From Thioclava sp. GXIMD2076 (lineage in GTDB: Bacteria > Pseudomonadota > Alphaproteobacteria > Rhodobacterales > Rhodobacteraceae), in NCBI RefSeq assembly GCF_037949795.1, contig NZ_CP149932.1, forward strand, positions 620,001-684,000: 64,000 nt of DNA. Reading direction: 5' to 3'. Numbering within the stretch: position 1 is the stretch's first letter; every line of letters begins with the position of its first letter. Position numbers and translations under genes: made by a program. Shown here piece after piece: positions 38,142-45,883 of the stretch. The notes under the pieces are model-generated. The model was not told the origin of the DNA. It made no database searches and saw only the letters and a list, made by a program, of their open reading frames with translations.

Positions 38142-39949
38142 TGTTGTCACCCCTCAAGCCGCTTCCCCTCACCGTCACCCCGGTACCCGGTGAAAGCGCG
38201 ACGTCGCTTGCGTCCCGCATCGCGCGGAAGAACGGGACTGCCAGCCTTCAGTCTTTCTGCGCCGACATGAGCATTTCCTATCGCGCCCTGAAGGTCGGCG
38301 ACCCGGTGGAGATTGAGCGGGTAGCCGCACTCGCAGGGTGTGCTCCCACCAAACTCCGCACTTGGACACCCCACGCCCCGTCGAAGACGAATTATCAGCT
38401 AGGAGCAGAGGCGCCGAGGTTCACGGCCTACAGCCGAAGCACGATCAGAGGATGCCCGAAATGTGCCGCTGAAGCTCTTTCAGAGCAGGGTGCCCATGGC
38501 CCGTTTCATCTCGGGGCATGGCAGCTCACTTCAATCCGGACCTGCGCCCGGCATTCTTGCATGTTGATCGAGGTCCCGCCTCCCTCGCATCACAAGCACA
38601 GCTATGATTTCGCGCGGATGGTCGACAACATGGACATAGACGACATCCAGATTGTTGCCGAAGAGGCGCGATCTCTGGAACGCTACCTCCTTGGCCGATT
38701 GGATGGCACGCCCGCAGGCTGTTGGCTCGACACGCTGGAGTTCCATGTCGCAGCACAGCTTTGCGAGAATTTTGGCCTTTTGATGACGCAAGGCCCCAAG
38801 GCCACCCGAGCGGAAACGACCGAACGACAATGGCTTGAGGCCGGTGCAGCAGGATACGACCTCCTACGCAACGGGCCTGATCAAATGGTCGCAGCGCTTG
38901 AAGAGCTTCGCATGGAGGCAGGCCCTGGCTGTCACACCTACGGTGCGATTGCCGGTTCTTTCCTGACCTGGCTGTCCCAGCGTGAGGATGATGCTGCCTT
39001 CAATCACATCCGCCGGATTGTTTTCGACTATATTCTGCGGACGTATCCCATGCTCGTCGGTAGCACCGTCCTGCGGATACGGTGCGACAGGCAACAGGTG
39101 TATTCCCTTCGAAAAGGCGCAAAGGCCTACGGGATCGACGAACGGATGCTGCGCCATAAGCTCTTGGAGCGTGGCGACATCTCGAGAACGGGAAAATCCG
39201 GTGCCATCACCTATCGTCGCTATCCCTCACGGGAGACGCTGCAGGAACTCGCCGATGAAACAAATGGGCTGCTCCGCGGGTTCGACGCTGCAGACTATCT
39301 CGGGGTGGACATCCACCTGCTGCGCATTTTCGTCGTGGTAGGGCTCGTCAAGAAGGCCGGAGAGATGGCCCGAAACGCGCCGTATTTCCGGAGGGAGGAT
39401 CTCGACGCCTTTCTCGGTCGTTTGAATCGCCAAACACGCCCCGAGCTGGAACCGGCCAATGATGAGGTTTCTCTCATTGCGGCCACGCCCGCGTGCCAAT
39501 GTTCGACCCTCGAACTCCTGCACCTGATTTTCGAACATGATATTCCGCTACGTTGCGTGGCGGGTGCAGACGCAAGGTTCAACGATTTCCTGATATCTGT
39601 AGAGCGGGTAAAAACGGCCATAGGCCAGAACTCAGCTGGTGCGATCAGCATGTCCGAGGCTGCCGGCAAGCTCGGTGTCGACACCGCAACAATCCGCAAC
39701 CTGATGAACGCGGGCTACTTGACCGCTGCTCCAAAGAGCCAAAAGTCCTCAGAACGCTGGCGGGTGGTCGATGAGGCCTCCGTCACAATCTTCGCCGAGC
39801 ACTACATCTCTGCTACCGATCTTGCCCGCGAGTTACGACGCGATCCCGCCAATCTCTGCCGCGAGCTTTACAAGAACGGCGTCGAACCACTCATCTTCAA
39901 CGGCGAAAACCGGATCATCTTTCGCCGTCGCGATGTGAACGATAGATGA
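38138..39949 (+). CDS. tniQ: TniQ/TnsD-family target selection protein
   Basis: 603 residues. The N-terminal TniQ domain is clear: PLPLTVTPVPGESATSLASRIAR, later GCPKCAAEALSEQG and TSIRTCARHSCMLIEV, giving the Cys-x2-Cys and Cys-x2-His zinc ligands. The C-terminal half contains several helix-turn-helix segments (ISMSEAAGKLGVDTATIRNLMNAG, ISATDLARELRRDPANLCRELYKNG). At 600 residues it is longer than Tn5053 TniQ (about 400) and closer to TnsD, which reads a specific attachment site. Sequence-specific targeting is therefore possible. It ends the operon, and a strong terminator follows 90 bases downstream. Confidence 0.88.
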   Translation: MMLSPLKPLPLTVTPVPGESATSLASRIARKNGTASLQSFCADMSISYRALKVGDPVEIERVAALAGCAPTKLRTWTPHAPSKTNYQLGAEAPRFTAYSRSTIRGCPKCAAEALSEQGAHGPFHLGAWQLTSIRTCARHSCMLIEVPPPSHHKHSYDFARMVDNMDIDDIQIVAEEARSLERYLLGRLDGTPAGCWLDTLEFHVAAQLCENFGLLMTQGPKATRAETTERQWLEAGAAGYDLLRNGPDQMVAALEELRMEAGPGCHTYGAIAGSFLTWLSQREDDAAFNHIRRIVFDYILRTYPMLVGSTVLRIRCDRQQVYSLRKGAKAYGIDERMLRHKLLERGDISRTGKSGAITYRRYPSRETLQELADETNGLLRGFDAADYLGVDIHLLRIFVVVGLVKKAGEMARNAPYFRREDLDAFLGRLNRQTRPELEPANDEVSLIAATPACQCSTLELLHLIFEHDIPLRCVAGADARFNDFLISVERVKTAIGQNSAGAISMSEAAGKLGVDTATIRNLMNAGYLTAAPKSQKSSERWRVVDEASVTIFAEHYISATDLARELRRDPANLCRELYKNGVEPLIFNGENRIIFRRRDVNDR

Positions 39950-40039
39950 GGTCAAGAATGATGGTGGGATTTGCTGCCTGATTGGGCCGAAGCCTGTGCA
40001 TTCCATCCCCAGGACCTTCTGACACGATAACCCTTGAGA

Positions 40040-40065
40040 AAGCCGACCACTGCGTCGGCTTTTTT
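40040..40065 (+). terminator. Rho-independent terminator after tniQ
   Basis: AAGCCGAC pairs with GTCGGCTT (6-base loop) and is followed by TTTT. It is similar in form to the hairpin at 63939-63963. In both, TTTCAT and, 22 bases further, CTGACGAAAAAG follow. Confidence 0.88.
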
Positions 40066-40090
40066 CATATCTTCCGAGAGGCAACCCTAT

Positions 40091-40106
40091 CTGACGAAAA
40101 AGGCAG
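40091..40106 (+). repeat. Copy of the CTGACGAAAAAGGCAG short repeat
   Basis: The exact 16-mer is found inverted at 19947-19962, with two mismatches inverted at 40215-40230, and as its first 12 bases at 63989-64000, where the window ends. It lies between the tniQ terminator and the right flanking repeat. TCTGAC also recurs at 40018 and 40155. Confidence 0.7.
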
Positions 40107-40190
40107 CTTCAGTTCAGCATCGAGATTTCGGGGTACTGAATTCAAAAGGAAATTCTGACGCTCAGAGGCAAAACTATGTGCCCCTTCCCA

Positions 40191-40963
40191 TTTACTGAAA
40201 AGCACCAAATAGTTCTGCCTTTCTTGTCAGAGGATTTGCCTCTGTCGTGCAGACCGGTGCTGTTTTCCTACAAAAATCCATGCTGCTTTGATCCGCGCCT
40301 TTTCGGCGTGTTGATCGCTCCGCAGCGCTTCCCTCTGTCGAACCAGAGGATGCCCCATGAGCGACCATCTCTTCGTCGTGACGGGCGGCCTTGGGGCGCG
40401 GGCAAGACCAGCCTGATCACCGAGCTCTCCTGCCGCGGCTTTCACGCGATCCCCGAATCCGGCCGCGCGGTCATTCGCGAGGAGACGCCCTCCCTTGGGC
40501 CGACCGCATGGCCTACGCCGCACGGATGCTGGAGCACTACCTGCGCGCCCACAGCGCGGCACAGCCCCTTTCAGGGCCCGTAATCTTCAATCGCGCCACT
40601 CCCAACATCATGGGCTACTTGACTCTCTGCGGCCTCCCCACGTGGCTACAGCGGCTAAGGCAGCCTGCCACAACCGTCGTGTCTTCCTAGCGTCGTTCTA
40701 GGATGAGATCTTCACGCAAGACACCGAAGGCAAGCAGACTCGCGCCGAAGTCGAAGCGACCAATGCCATCACGCGCGAGACCTACACGGCCCTCGGATAC
40801 AAAATCACGGAGCTGCCGCGCGCCGATTTTGTAACACGCGCCGACTTTGTCTGTAAGCAAATGGCAAATTGACCTTCATCTCTAGATTCCTTGGCGAAAC
40901 TGCTGAAGCGGACAAACCGCATGGTCCCTCCGGCCTCCCGCTGCCTGACACTCACGGCCCATT
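40191..40963 (+). repeat. Right copy of the ~0.8-kb diverged direct repeat
   Basis: Same orientation and order as 19923-20717: leader with TTTACTGAAAAGCACCA and GCAGACCGGTGCTGTTTTCC, the ATPase (pseudo)gene, and 3' flank CCCGCTGCCTGACACTCACGG. Slightly shorter through small deletions. Confidence 0.85.
40357..40872 (+). pseudogene. Broken second copy of the P-loop ATPase gene
   Basis: It aligns end to end with the intact gene at 20087-20626. It starts with the same MSDH-FVVTGG reading but loses frame inside Walker A (GGCCTTGGGGCGCGGGC replaces the GGTCCCGGTGCGGGC stretch). It has further deletions in the middle and an in-frame TAG in the region matching FLAPFWDEIF (near 40688 and 40700). The 3' part (TQDTE, ELPRAD, CKQMAN) is still recognisable. 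The left copy is intact, so this copy has decayed since duplication. Confidence 0.88.
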
Positions 40964-41198
40964 GCCGTCATTCGTGCCATTGCATCCGATGGCCGGTCTC
41001 AGCGCTTTGTAGACACTTCCTCATCGTCGCTCGCCGCGGCACAACTGTCCCAGATGCGCTCGTACGTAGCGGCATGTAGCACCGGCACAGGCCATGATGG
41101 TTGGTGAGACCAAGTTTTCCGTTCAGCGGGTAATCTCCCCTGATCCCAAAGGGATGCGGAAGTAGAATTTTCTCGTCAGGATGAGTGAGGAGATTCCG

Positions 41199-41429
41199 AT
41201 GAAGAACACACGTTTCACCGAGGTCCAGATCATGGGCGTGCTGCGCCAGGTGGAAGGCGGTGTGCCAGCAGCCGAGCTTTGCCGTGAGCACGGGATGAGC
41301 AGCACGACACTGTACAAGTGGCGCGCCAAGTATCGTCAGCGAGATGAAGGCGATGGCGGAGGAGAATCGCCGCCTGAAGCGCATGTATGCTGACGTCAGC
41401 ATGCAGAATGATCTGCTCAAGGAGGCCTG
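41199..41429 (+). pseudogene. IS3-family OrfA, frameshifted
   Basis: A helix-turn-helix subunit of an IS3-type transposase: RFTEVQIMGVLRQ, AELCREHGMSSTTLYKWRAKY, then a frameshift around 41338. The leucine-zipper-like tail [20 protein letters not shown] resumes in another frame and ends at TGA 41427-41429. Normal OrfA proteins of this group are about 85-90 residues. Confidence 0.82.
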
Positions 41430-41453
41430 AAGTCGCCAACTCAACGCCGGGAG

Positions 41454-42233
41454 TTGGCCGTAAAAGCGGTGACGATGAAGGGCGTCAGCATTGCGCTAGC
41501 GTATCGGGCCTTCGATGTCAGCGAGACGTGCTTTCGATACAGCCCGAAGCTCGATGACGAGAACGAACAGATTGCCGGTCTGCTGCCCGGACTGACAAAG
41601 GCAAAGAAGACCTGGGGCTTCGGCCTGTGTTTTCTCTACATGCGCAACGTCCAAGGGCACGGGTGGAACCACAAGCGCCTGTCCCGGATCTACCGCGAGC
41701 TGGAGCTGAATCTCAGGATTAAGCCCAGCAAGCGGCTGAAGCGGGACAAGCCAGAGGCGTCGGCGGTTCCAGAGGCCGCGAACGAAGTCTGGTCGATGTA
41801 TTTCATGGCAGACCGCCTCGGGGACGGTCGCCAGTTCCGGCTGCTGAACGTCCTAGACGACTTCAACCGCGAAGGCCTAGGGATCGAGATCGACTTCTCG
41901 CTCCGCGCCGAGCGCGTTGTCCGAGCGTTGAACCAGATCATCGAATGGCGCGGCCCGCCCAAGACGATCAGGGTCGACAATGGCCCGGAATATATCAGCG
42001 GCACCTTGATGGAATGGGCCGAACACAAGGGCATCGCCTTGGCGCACATCCAGCCCGGAAAGCCGCAGCAGAACGCCTTTGTCGAGCACTACAACCGGAC
42101 GGTCCGGCACGAATAGCTGGACCTCCATATCTTCGAAACCATCGACGAGGTCCAGAACATTGCCACCGAATGGCTCTGGTCCTACAACAACGAACGTCCG
42201 AACATGGGCAACGGCGGGATGACCCCCGCATAG
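41454..42233 (+). pseudogene. IS3-family OrfB integrase, nonfunctional
   Basis: The rve-type catalytic core is recognisable: [53 protein letters not shown] and [17 protein letters not shown]. The first catalytic Asp is replaced by Tyr (WSMYFMAD where the family has WSMDFMAD). A TAG interrupts the gene right after TVRHE at 42114-42116; the remaining tail (LHIFETIDEVQNIATEWLWSY) is still readable up to a TAG at 42231-42233. The N-terminal part before [12 protein letters not shown] is also altered. Dead by several criteria. Confidence 0.85.
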
Positions 42234-42346
42234 AAACTGAGAATGGCCGCGGAAACTCTACGACCAAGCCCCCGCAAAAACGGGGGGATTACCAAGTACA
42301 TTCTTAAACTAGCCACTGGCCCCGTGATTTAATACTTGGCTTTACA

Positions 42347-43159
42347 TTAAAAACGAGCAGAAAAGCTGGCTGCGTTTTGCAGCAGGGTTAGCGCAATAGA
42401 GTTGGAGCTGGTTGAAACACTGCCGTTCATCACCTGATCTCGCAGAAGATAGTATTTGATGAGCTTCTCGACGCTCTCCTCGTCAGTGAATTGTGAAACC
42501 TCATCGGACCCGAATACCTGTTGGGCCTTTTGCTTGAATATTGTGACCTGTTGGTCGACATCCAAGGACGATGTACTTTCGGGCAATCCCAAACCGGTGC
42601 GCATAACCGTAGCGAGAGCTTCGTTACCTATAATCGTATACCATTTTGTATTGTCAGAGCTATCCTCTGCTGCGAGGTCTGCCAATTCACGCTGAGCATT
42701 GAGTGCGAAACGGTAGCTTTCATCACTATCTCCCACAGCAATCTCAAACTGCCTTTCTTCGTAATTCGCGATCATCTCGTCAGCGAAGGAACTCAGAACG
42801 GTATTGGGTGGATCGAAATCAAAACTGAAGGCTTCGGAAAGTGCCGCATATTTCTTATCCGAAAGCTTGTTTGCAAAGGAATCCTCGTCAAGCGTCCCCT
42901 CTTCGAGAACCTTCTTGATGAAATACTTGTTCTGTAGGTCATCATCCAGACCAAAAGCCCCCAGCGCAACTTTGAGCAGCCGATAATCGGAAACGAGTTC
43001 CTCCGCCGAGGTTACGTTTCCGATATTTTCACGAAAATACTCTTCGTCATTCTGAATAGTCACAGAGGCGGTGAATGCCGCCTTCTGTGTTTCCATTGTC
43101 CGATTAAGGACTTTCCAACCGGCATAACCACTTAGCGGAACAATGGGTTGATATGTCAT
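42347..43159 (-). CDS. DUF1217 family flagellar protein
   Basis: 270 residues, matching the DUF1217 proteins found in alphaproteobacterial flagellar clusters. Seen are GYAGWKVLNRTMETQKAAF at the N-terminus, YFRENIGNVTSAEELVSDYRLLKVALGAFGLDDD and KYFIKKVLEEG, and near the end VEKLIKYYLLRDQV followed by ALTLLQNAA. It overlaps flbT by 4 bases (ATGA). It is the last gene of the flaF-flbT unit; its stop lies only about 50 bases from the IS3 element. Confidence 0.88.
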   Translation of the reverse strand: MTYQPIVPLSGYAGWKVLNRTMETQKAAFTASVTIQNDEEYFRENIGNVTSAEELVSDYRLLKVALGAFGLDDDLQNKYFIKKVLEEGTLDEDSFANKLSDKKYAALSEAFSFDFDPPNTVLSSFADEMIANYEERQFEIAVGDSDESYRFALNAQRELADLAAEDSSDNTKWYTIIGNEALATVMRTGLGLPESTSSLDVDQQVTIFKQKAQQVFGSDEVSQFTDEESVEKLIKYYLLRDQVMNGSVSTSSNSIALTLLQNAASFSARF

Positions 43160-43560
43160 TGGCGTGCCGCGGCCAGAAGCCGCTCCTCCCTTGGTAGAAG
43201 ACTACGAAGCGCCTTGAGAGCCTGATAGTGCTGTTCCTCAAGAACGGATTTGGTTGCAATCGCGAGCTGCGTCCGGCTATCGTGATCCGTCAAGACTTGG
43301 CTAAGCTGCTCAATACCGCGCAGTAGCTGCAGCCGAGTTTCTTCAGGATTGTTATCTCCCGACAAAACGAGTTGCGCGATATAGCATACCCGGCGAACAG
43401 GTGTGTTTGCCTCCTCAGGATGGATTGCATCGCGAAGTCGCAAAATATTCGCGTTCGGGGTCATGATCGCGAGACGGGATCTCCGGTCTCCATTCTCGAT
43501 CACAGCGCCATTAATGAGAACACGCTCCTTGGGAGCCAACTTTAGAACAAGGCCACTCAT
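43156..43560 (-). CDS. flbT: Flagellar biosynthesis repressor FlbT
   Basis: A 134-residue post-transcriptional regulator that in Caulobacter binds the flagellin mRNA 5' leader and couples flagellin synthesis to assembly. The family is evident from LVLKLAPKERVLINGAVIENGDRRSRLAIMTPNANILRLRDA at the N-terminus, RVCYIAQLVLSGD and the helical C-terminus. It overlaps both neighbours by 4 bases (flaF upstream, DUF1217 downstream). Confidence 0.93.
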   Translation of the reverse strand: MSGLVLKLAPKERVLINGAVIENGDRRSRLAIMTPNANILRLRDAIHPEEANTPVRRVCYIAQLVLSGDNNPEETRLQLLRGIEQLSQVLTDHDSRTQLAIATKSVLEEQHYQALKALRSLLPREERLLAAARQ

Positions 43561-43934
43561 TTTGTGCCTCCAGTAGGGCGAAGGCCACGCATAATGGCAG
43601 TATTAATTTCTATAAGAGGATCGAGGTTAGCTTTACGCGCCAGAACCTTCGAGCTGTGCACATCGACGAATTTCTGGAGGAATAATATCCGCGCCCGCAA
43701 CAACTCTGGTAGGCCATTATCCGAAAGACCGACATCATCTGCGAAGATCCGCCACAATTTGCGGTTTCGGCTTACAGCGTCGACGAGATCTGGAAACTTT
43801 TCTTTTTCTTTGCCAGCTACACCACGAAGGCGGCTGGTGATACGAGCAAGTGCTTCGTACTCGATATCGCGGTCGGTTCGCACCGCCTGGTTTGGTTTGG
43901 AATAGGCCATTTTGGCCTGAGCATAAGCGTTCAC
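43557..43934 (-). CDS. flaF: Flagellar biosynthesis regulator FlaF
   Basis: 125 residues from a GTG start (VNAYAQAKMAYSK), preceded by GGAAGGGCTTCTC, which decides the start; the frame extends upstream without a matching site. The family pattern AYxxAxRxxxxPRxxE-like is visible as AYSKPNQAVRTDRDIEYEALARITSRLRG. NRKLWRIFADDVGLSDNGLPELLRARILFLQKFV is the conserved core. FlaF works with FlbT in flagellin production and assembly. It is downstream of the flagellin gene. Confidence 0.9.
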   Translation of the reverse strand: MNAYAQAKMAYSKPNQAVRTDRDIEYEALARITSRLRGVAGKEKEKFPDLVDAVSRNRKLWRIFADDVGLSDNGLPELLRARILFLQKFVDVHSSKVLARKANLDPLIEINTAIMRGLRPTGGTK

Positions 43935-43989
43935 GAGAAGCCCTTCCTGTGGCTGCAAGTTTTAAAACCCGGCGTTTTGCCAGGTGGTT

Positions 43990-44014
43990 GAGGGGCGCAT
44001 TGACTGCGCCCCTC
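43990..44014 (-). terminator. Hairpin just downstream of the flagellin gene
   Basis: GAGGGGCGCA and TGCGCCCCTC form a perfect 10-bp stem with a 5-base loop, 10 bases past the flagellin stop. No T-run follows on the minus strand, so it may act as a 3'-end stabiliser of the flagellin message with partial read-through into flaF rather than a full terminator. Confidence 0.6.
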
Positions 44015-44023
44015 AGATGCTCA

Positions 44024-44905
44024 TTACTGGAACAGCGACAGGAGCTGTTGCGGCGCTTGGTTGGCAATCGACAGAGCTTGCGTGCCCAGCTGTTGCTGAA
44101 CCTGCAGAGCCTGCAGACGTGCCGACGTCTCTTCCATATCGGCGTCGACGAGCGAACCGATACCCGAGGTCACGGCATCAGAGAGCTTCGAGATGAAGTC
44201 GCTCTGATCGGAGATGCGCGAAGCAGCGGCACCCAGTTCTGCAGCTTTGTTGGTTGCAGTCTGGATATGGACTTCGATCGCCGCCAGCGATGCATCAGCG
44301 GCAGTTGCGCTGGACACGTCGATGTCGGTCAGCATGCCACCATCAGAGGCAGCCGCACTGTAGGTACCGAACGCAGCTTCGAGGTCAGCCGATGCCACGT
44401 TGATATTCGACGCACTCACCGTCGCACCCGTGCCCGAACCGACGCGGTCGAGCGAGGACAGGACGCTGATACCGGTCCCGCCATTGCCATCAACATCGGT
44501 GCGCAGAAGGTTTGCACCGTTGAACTGCGACGCATTGATGATCGAACCGATTTGCTTTTTCAGCTCGTTCACGTCTGCGGTCAGCTTGTCGTTATCAACG
44601 TTCTCACCGGTCGCCGAAACGATTTTCTCTTTCATCTCGTTGAGTTTCTCAACGATTTGCTCTGCGCCGGTCGACGCGACAGCAACGGTCGATTCACCCA
44701 GAGCGAGAGAGTCTTCGATCGCATTGAAACCGGCAACGTCCGATTCCATGACTTTCGAAATTGCCCAAACTGCGGCGTTATCTTTTGCAGTGGAGATATC
44801 TTTACCGGTCGAGATGGCCGATTGGGTATCGCCAAGCGAGGAGTTGATCGACTTCAGGGTTTGAAGTGCGGTCATTGCGCCGGTGTTGGTCAGAATGCTG
44901 GACAT
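44024..44905 (-). CDS. fliC: Flagellin
   Basis: 293 residues, the short flagellin typical of Rhodobacterales. The conserved N-terminal D0/D1 helices start MSSILTNTGAMTALQTLK and STGKDISTAKDNAAVWAISKVM. A short variable D2-like middle (GGTGISVLSSLDRVGSGTG) is followed by the C-terminal helices ending SIANQAPQQLLSLFQ. It is exported by the flagellar type III apparatus. It is first in the unit with flaF, flbT and DUF1217, with a leader of more than 100 bases in which FlbT could act. Confidence 0.96.
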   Translation of the reverse strand: MSSILTNTGAMTALQTLKSINSSLGDTQSAISTGKDISTAKDNAAVWAISKVMESDVAGFNAIEDSLALGESTVAVASTGAEQIVEKLNEMKEKIVSATGENVDNDKLTADVNELKKQIGSIINASQFNGANLLRTDVDGNGGTGISVLSSLDRVGSGTGATVSASNINVASADLEAAFGTYSAAASDGGMLTDIDVSSATAADASLAAIEVHIQTATNKAAELGAAASRISDQSDFISKLSDAVTSGIGSLVDADMEETSARLQALQVQQQLGTQALSIANQAPQQLLSLFQ

Positions 44906-45079
44906 AGTTTTGGGTCCTCAGATATGTGCGCTTTTGCGCGAAGGTGTCTATATACCGCCCGACTTCTTGTCGGAGCGAATGCACAGGTCCTTCTGACACA
45001 TGCGCCCCGGTTCCCGGAGCGCGCCACCCAGTCACTGGATGCAGGGGTATGTTTGCACCATCTCCCCTAACGAAAAGCT

Positions 45080-45103
45080 AAGGCCGGCTTTGCGGCCGGC
45101 CTT
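45080..45103. terminator. Rho-independent terminator between flgN-like and flagellin genes
   Basis: AAGGCCGGC pairs with GCCGGCCTT around a 6-base loop. On the minus strand the stem is followed by AGCTTTTC. It ends the flgJ-flgN-like unit before the flagellin promoter region (44906-45079), in which no further motif was identified. Confidence 0.75.
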
Positions 45104-45130
45104 GTTTTGGTTGCATTTTATTAAAATGGT

Positions 45131-45475
45131 TTATGCGCGCTTCTCGATCGACCCCTGCGTACCGACAATGCGCTGCGGGCGGCCCGATTTGTCGTAGCTT
45201 CCGAAACTATGGGCCGCTTTCTGGATCGCCGAGAGCCTGATCTGCGCCGCGCGGATACCTTTCAACGCCGCAGAAAGAAGCCGCTGATTCTGGCGGGACA
45301 TCTCATGTGCACGCTTCAGCTTTTGCGCCGGGAAATCCTTCACCTGCATAAGGAGTGCTTCCTTTCGCGCAACCAGAGCCGTCAGCGCTTCGAATTCTGC
45401 TTTGCGAATCACATCCCGTTCGAGGCGCAGCAAATTGATCAGCTCCTCAACTACCGCATCATCTTTATCAGCCAT
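45131..45475 (-). CDS. FlgN-like flagellar export chaperone candidate
   Basis: 114 residues, almost all helical: EELINLLRLERDVIRKAEFEALTALVARKEALL then KRAHEMSRQNQRLLSAALKGIRAA, and a tail with AHSFGSYDKSGRPQRI. The helical pattern and the ending TYD/SYDxxGR are seen in FlgN-type chaperones that protect hook-associated proteins FlgK/FlgL. It overlaps the rod-binding protein gene by 8 bases. The family is weakly conserved, so the name is moderate in certainty. Confidence 0.7.
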   Translation of the reverse strand: MADKDDAVVEELINLLRLERDVIRKAEFEALTALVARKEALLMQVKDFPAQKLKRAHEMSRQNQRLLSAALKGIRAAQIRLSAIQKAAHSFGSYDKSGRPQRIVGTQGSIEKRA

Positions 45476-45773
45476 TCTGCGCCCTCTTCAGCATCGAGTT
45501 GAAAATAGTTTCAGCCAGGCCGATCCCTCCGGCCTTCGCCATCTCACTGGCCTGCTCTTCCCGCAAGAACGACGAGAACTGTTCCTCGCCGACACCGCCG
45601 GAAAACTCGGATTTATTTTCGCCCAAACCCGTATATTTGAGCATCTCGGACAGGAAGCTCGCCTCAAGAGCCTGCGCAGTATCACGCATCTTCTCTTGCT
45701 GCTCCGCGCTGACAACGCGCAAGGACTTCGATCCATCTGTCGTTAAAGGTAACCCAGTCGATGTGACTTGCAT
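45468..45773 (-). CDS. flgJ: Rod-binding protein (FlgJ N-terminal domain type)
   Basis: 101 residues corresponding to the rod-binding N-terminal half of FlgJ, without the muramidase domain, as is usual in alphaproteobacteria. Seen are QALEASFLSEMLKYTGLGENK (family pattern LExxFLxxMLK), GGVGEEQFSSFLREEQASEMAKAGGIGLAETIF. It acts as a periplasmic scaffold for rod assembly. The start is ATG 45773, preceded by GGAGAATCCC. It is divergent from fliK with 110 bases between; TTGACA at 45807-45812 is a possible -35 element there. Confidence 0.88.
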   Translation of the reverse strand: MQVTSTGLPLTTDGSKSLRVVSAEQQEKMRDTAQALEASFLSEMLKYTGLGENKSEFSGGVGEEQFSSFLREEQASEMAKAGGIGLAETIFNSMLKRAQNG

Positions 45774-45883
45774 GGGATTCTCCGCATCATTCGCATTCTC
45801 TCCTTTTTGACAGCTTGCGGTAAAGAACCGGTAACCTCATTGAGGCAATGTGGTGATCATCACAGGCAGAAGTCTTGAGGATC

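Larger units (their letters stand above)
41129..42293 (+). mobile_element. Inactive IS3-family element
   Basis: Imperfect terminal inverted repeats GGTAATCTCCCC (41129-41140) and GGGGGGATTACC (42282-42293) enclose an orfA/orfB pair. OrfA (from ATG 41199, preceded by GAGGAGATT) begins MKNTRFTEVQIMGVLRQVEGG and loses frame after KWRAKYRQ; the remainder ([21 protein letters not shown]) is in another frame. It lies between the right flanking repeat and the flagellar genes. Confidence 0.8.

Noticed and set aside
34557..39949. CRISPR-associated transposon (CAST)
   Set aside because: TnsA-like, TniA, TniB and TniQ are present, but there is no cas gene, CRISPR array or crRNA-like repeat in the window.
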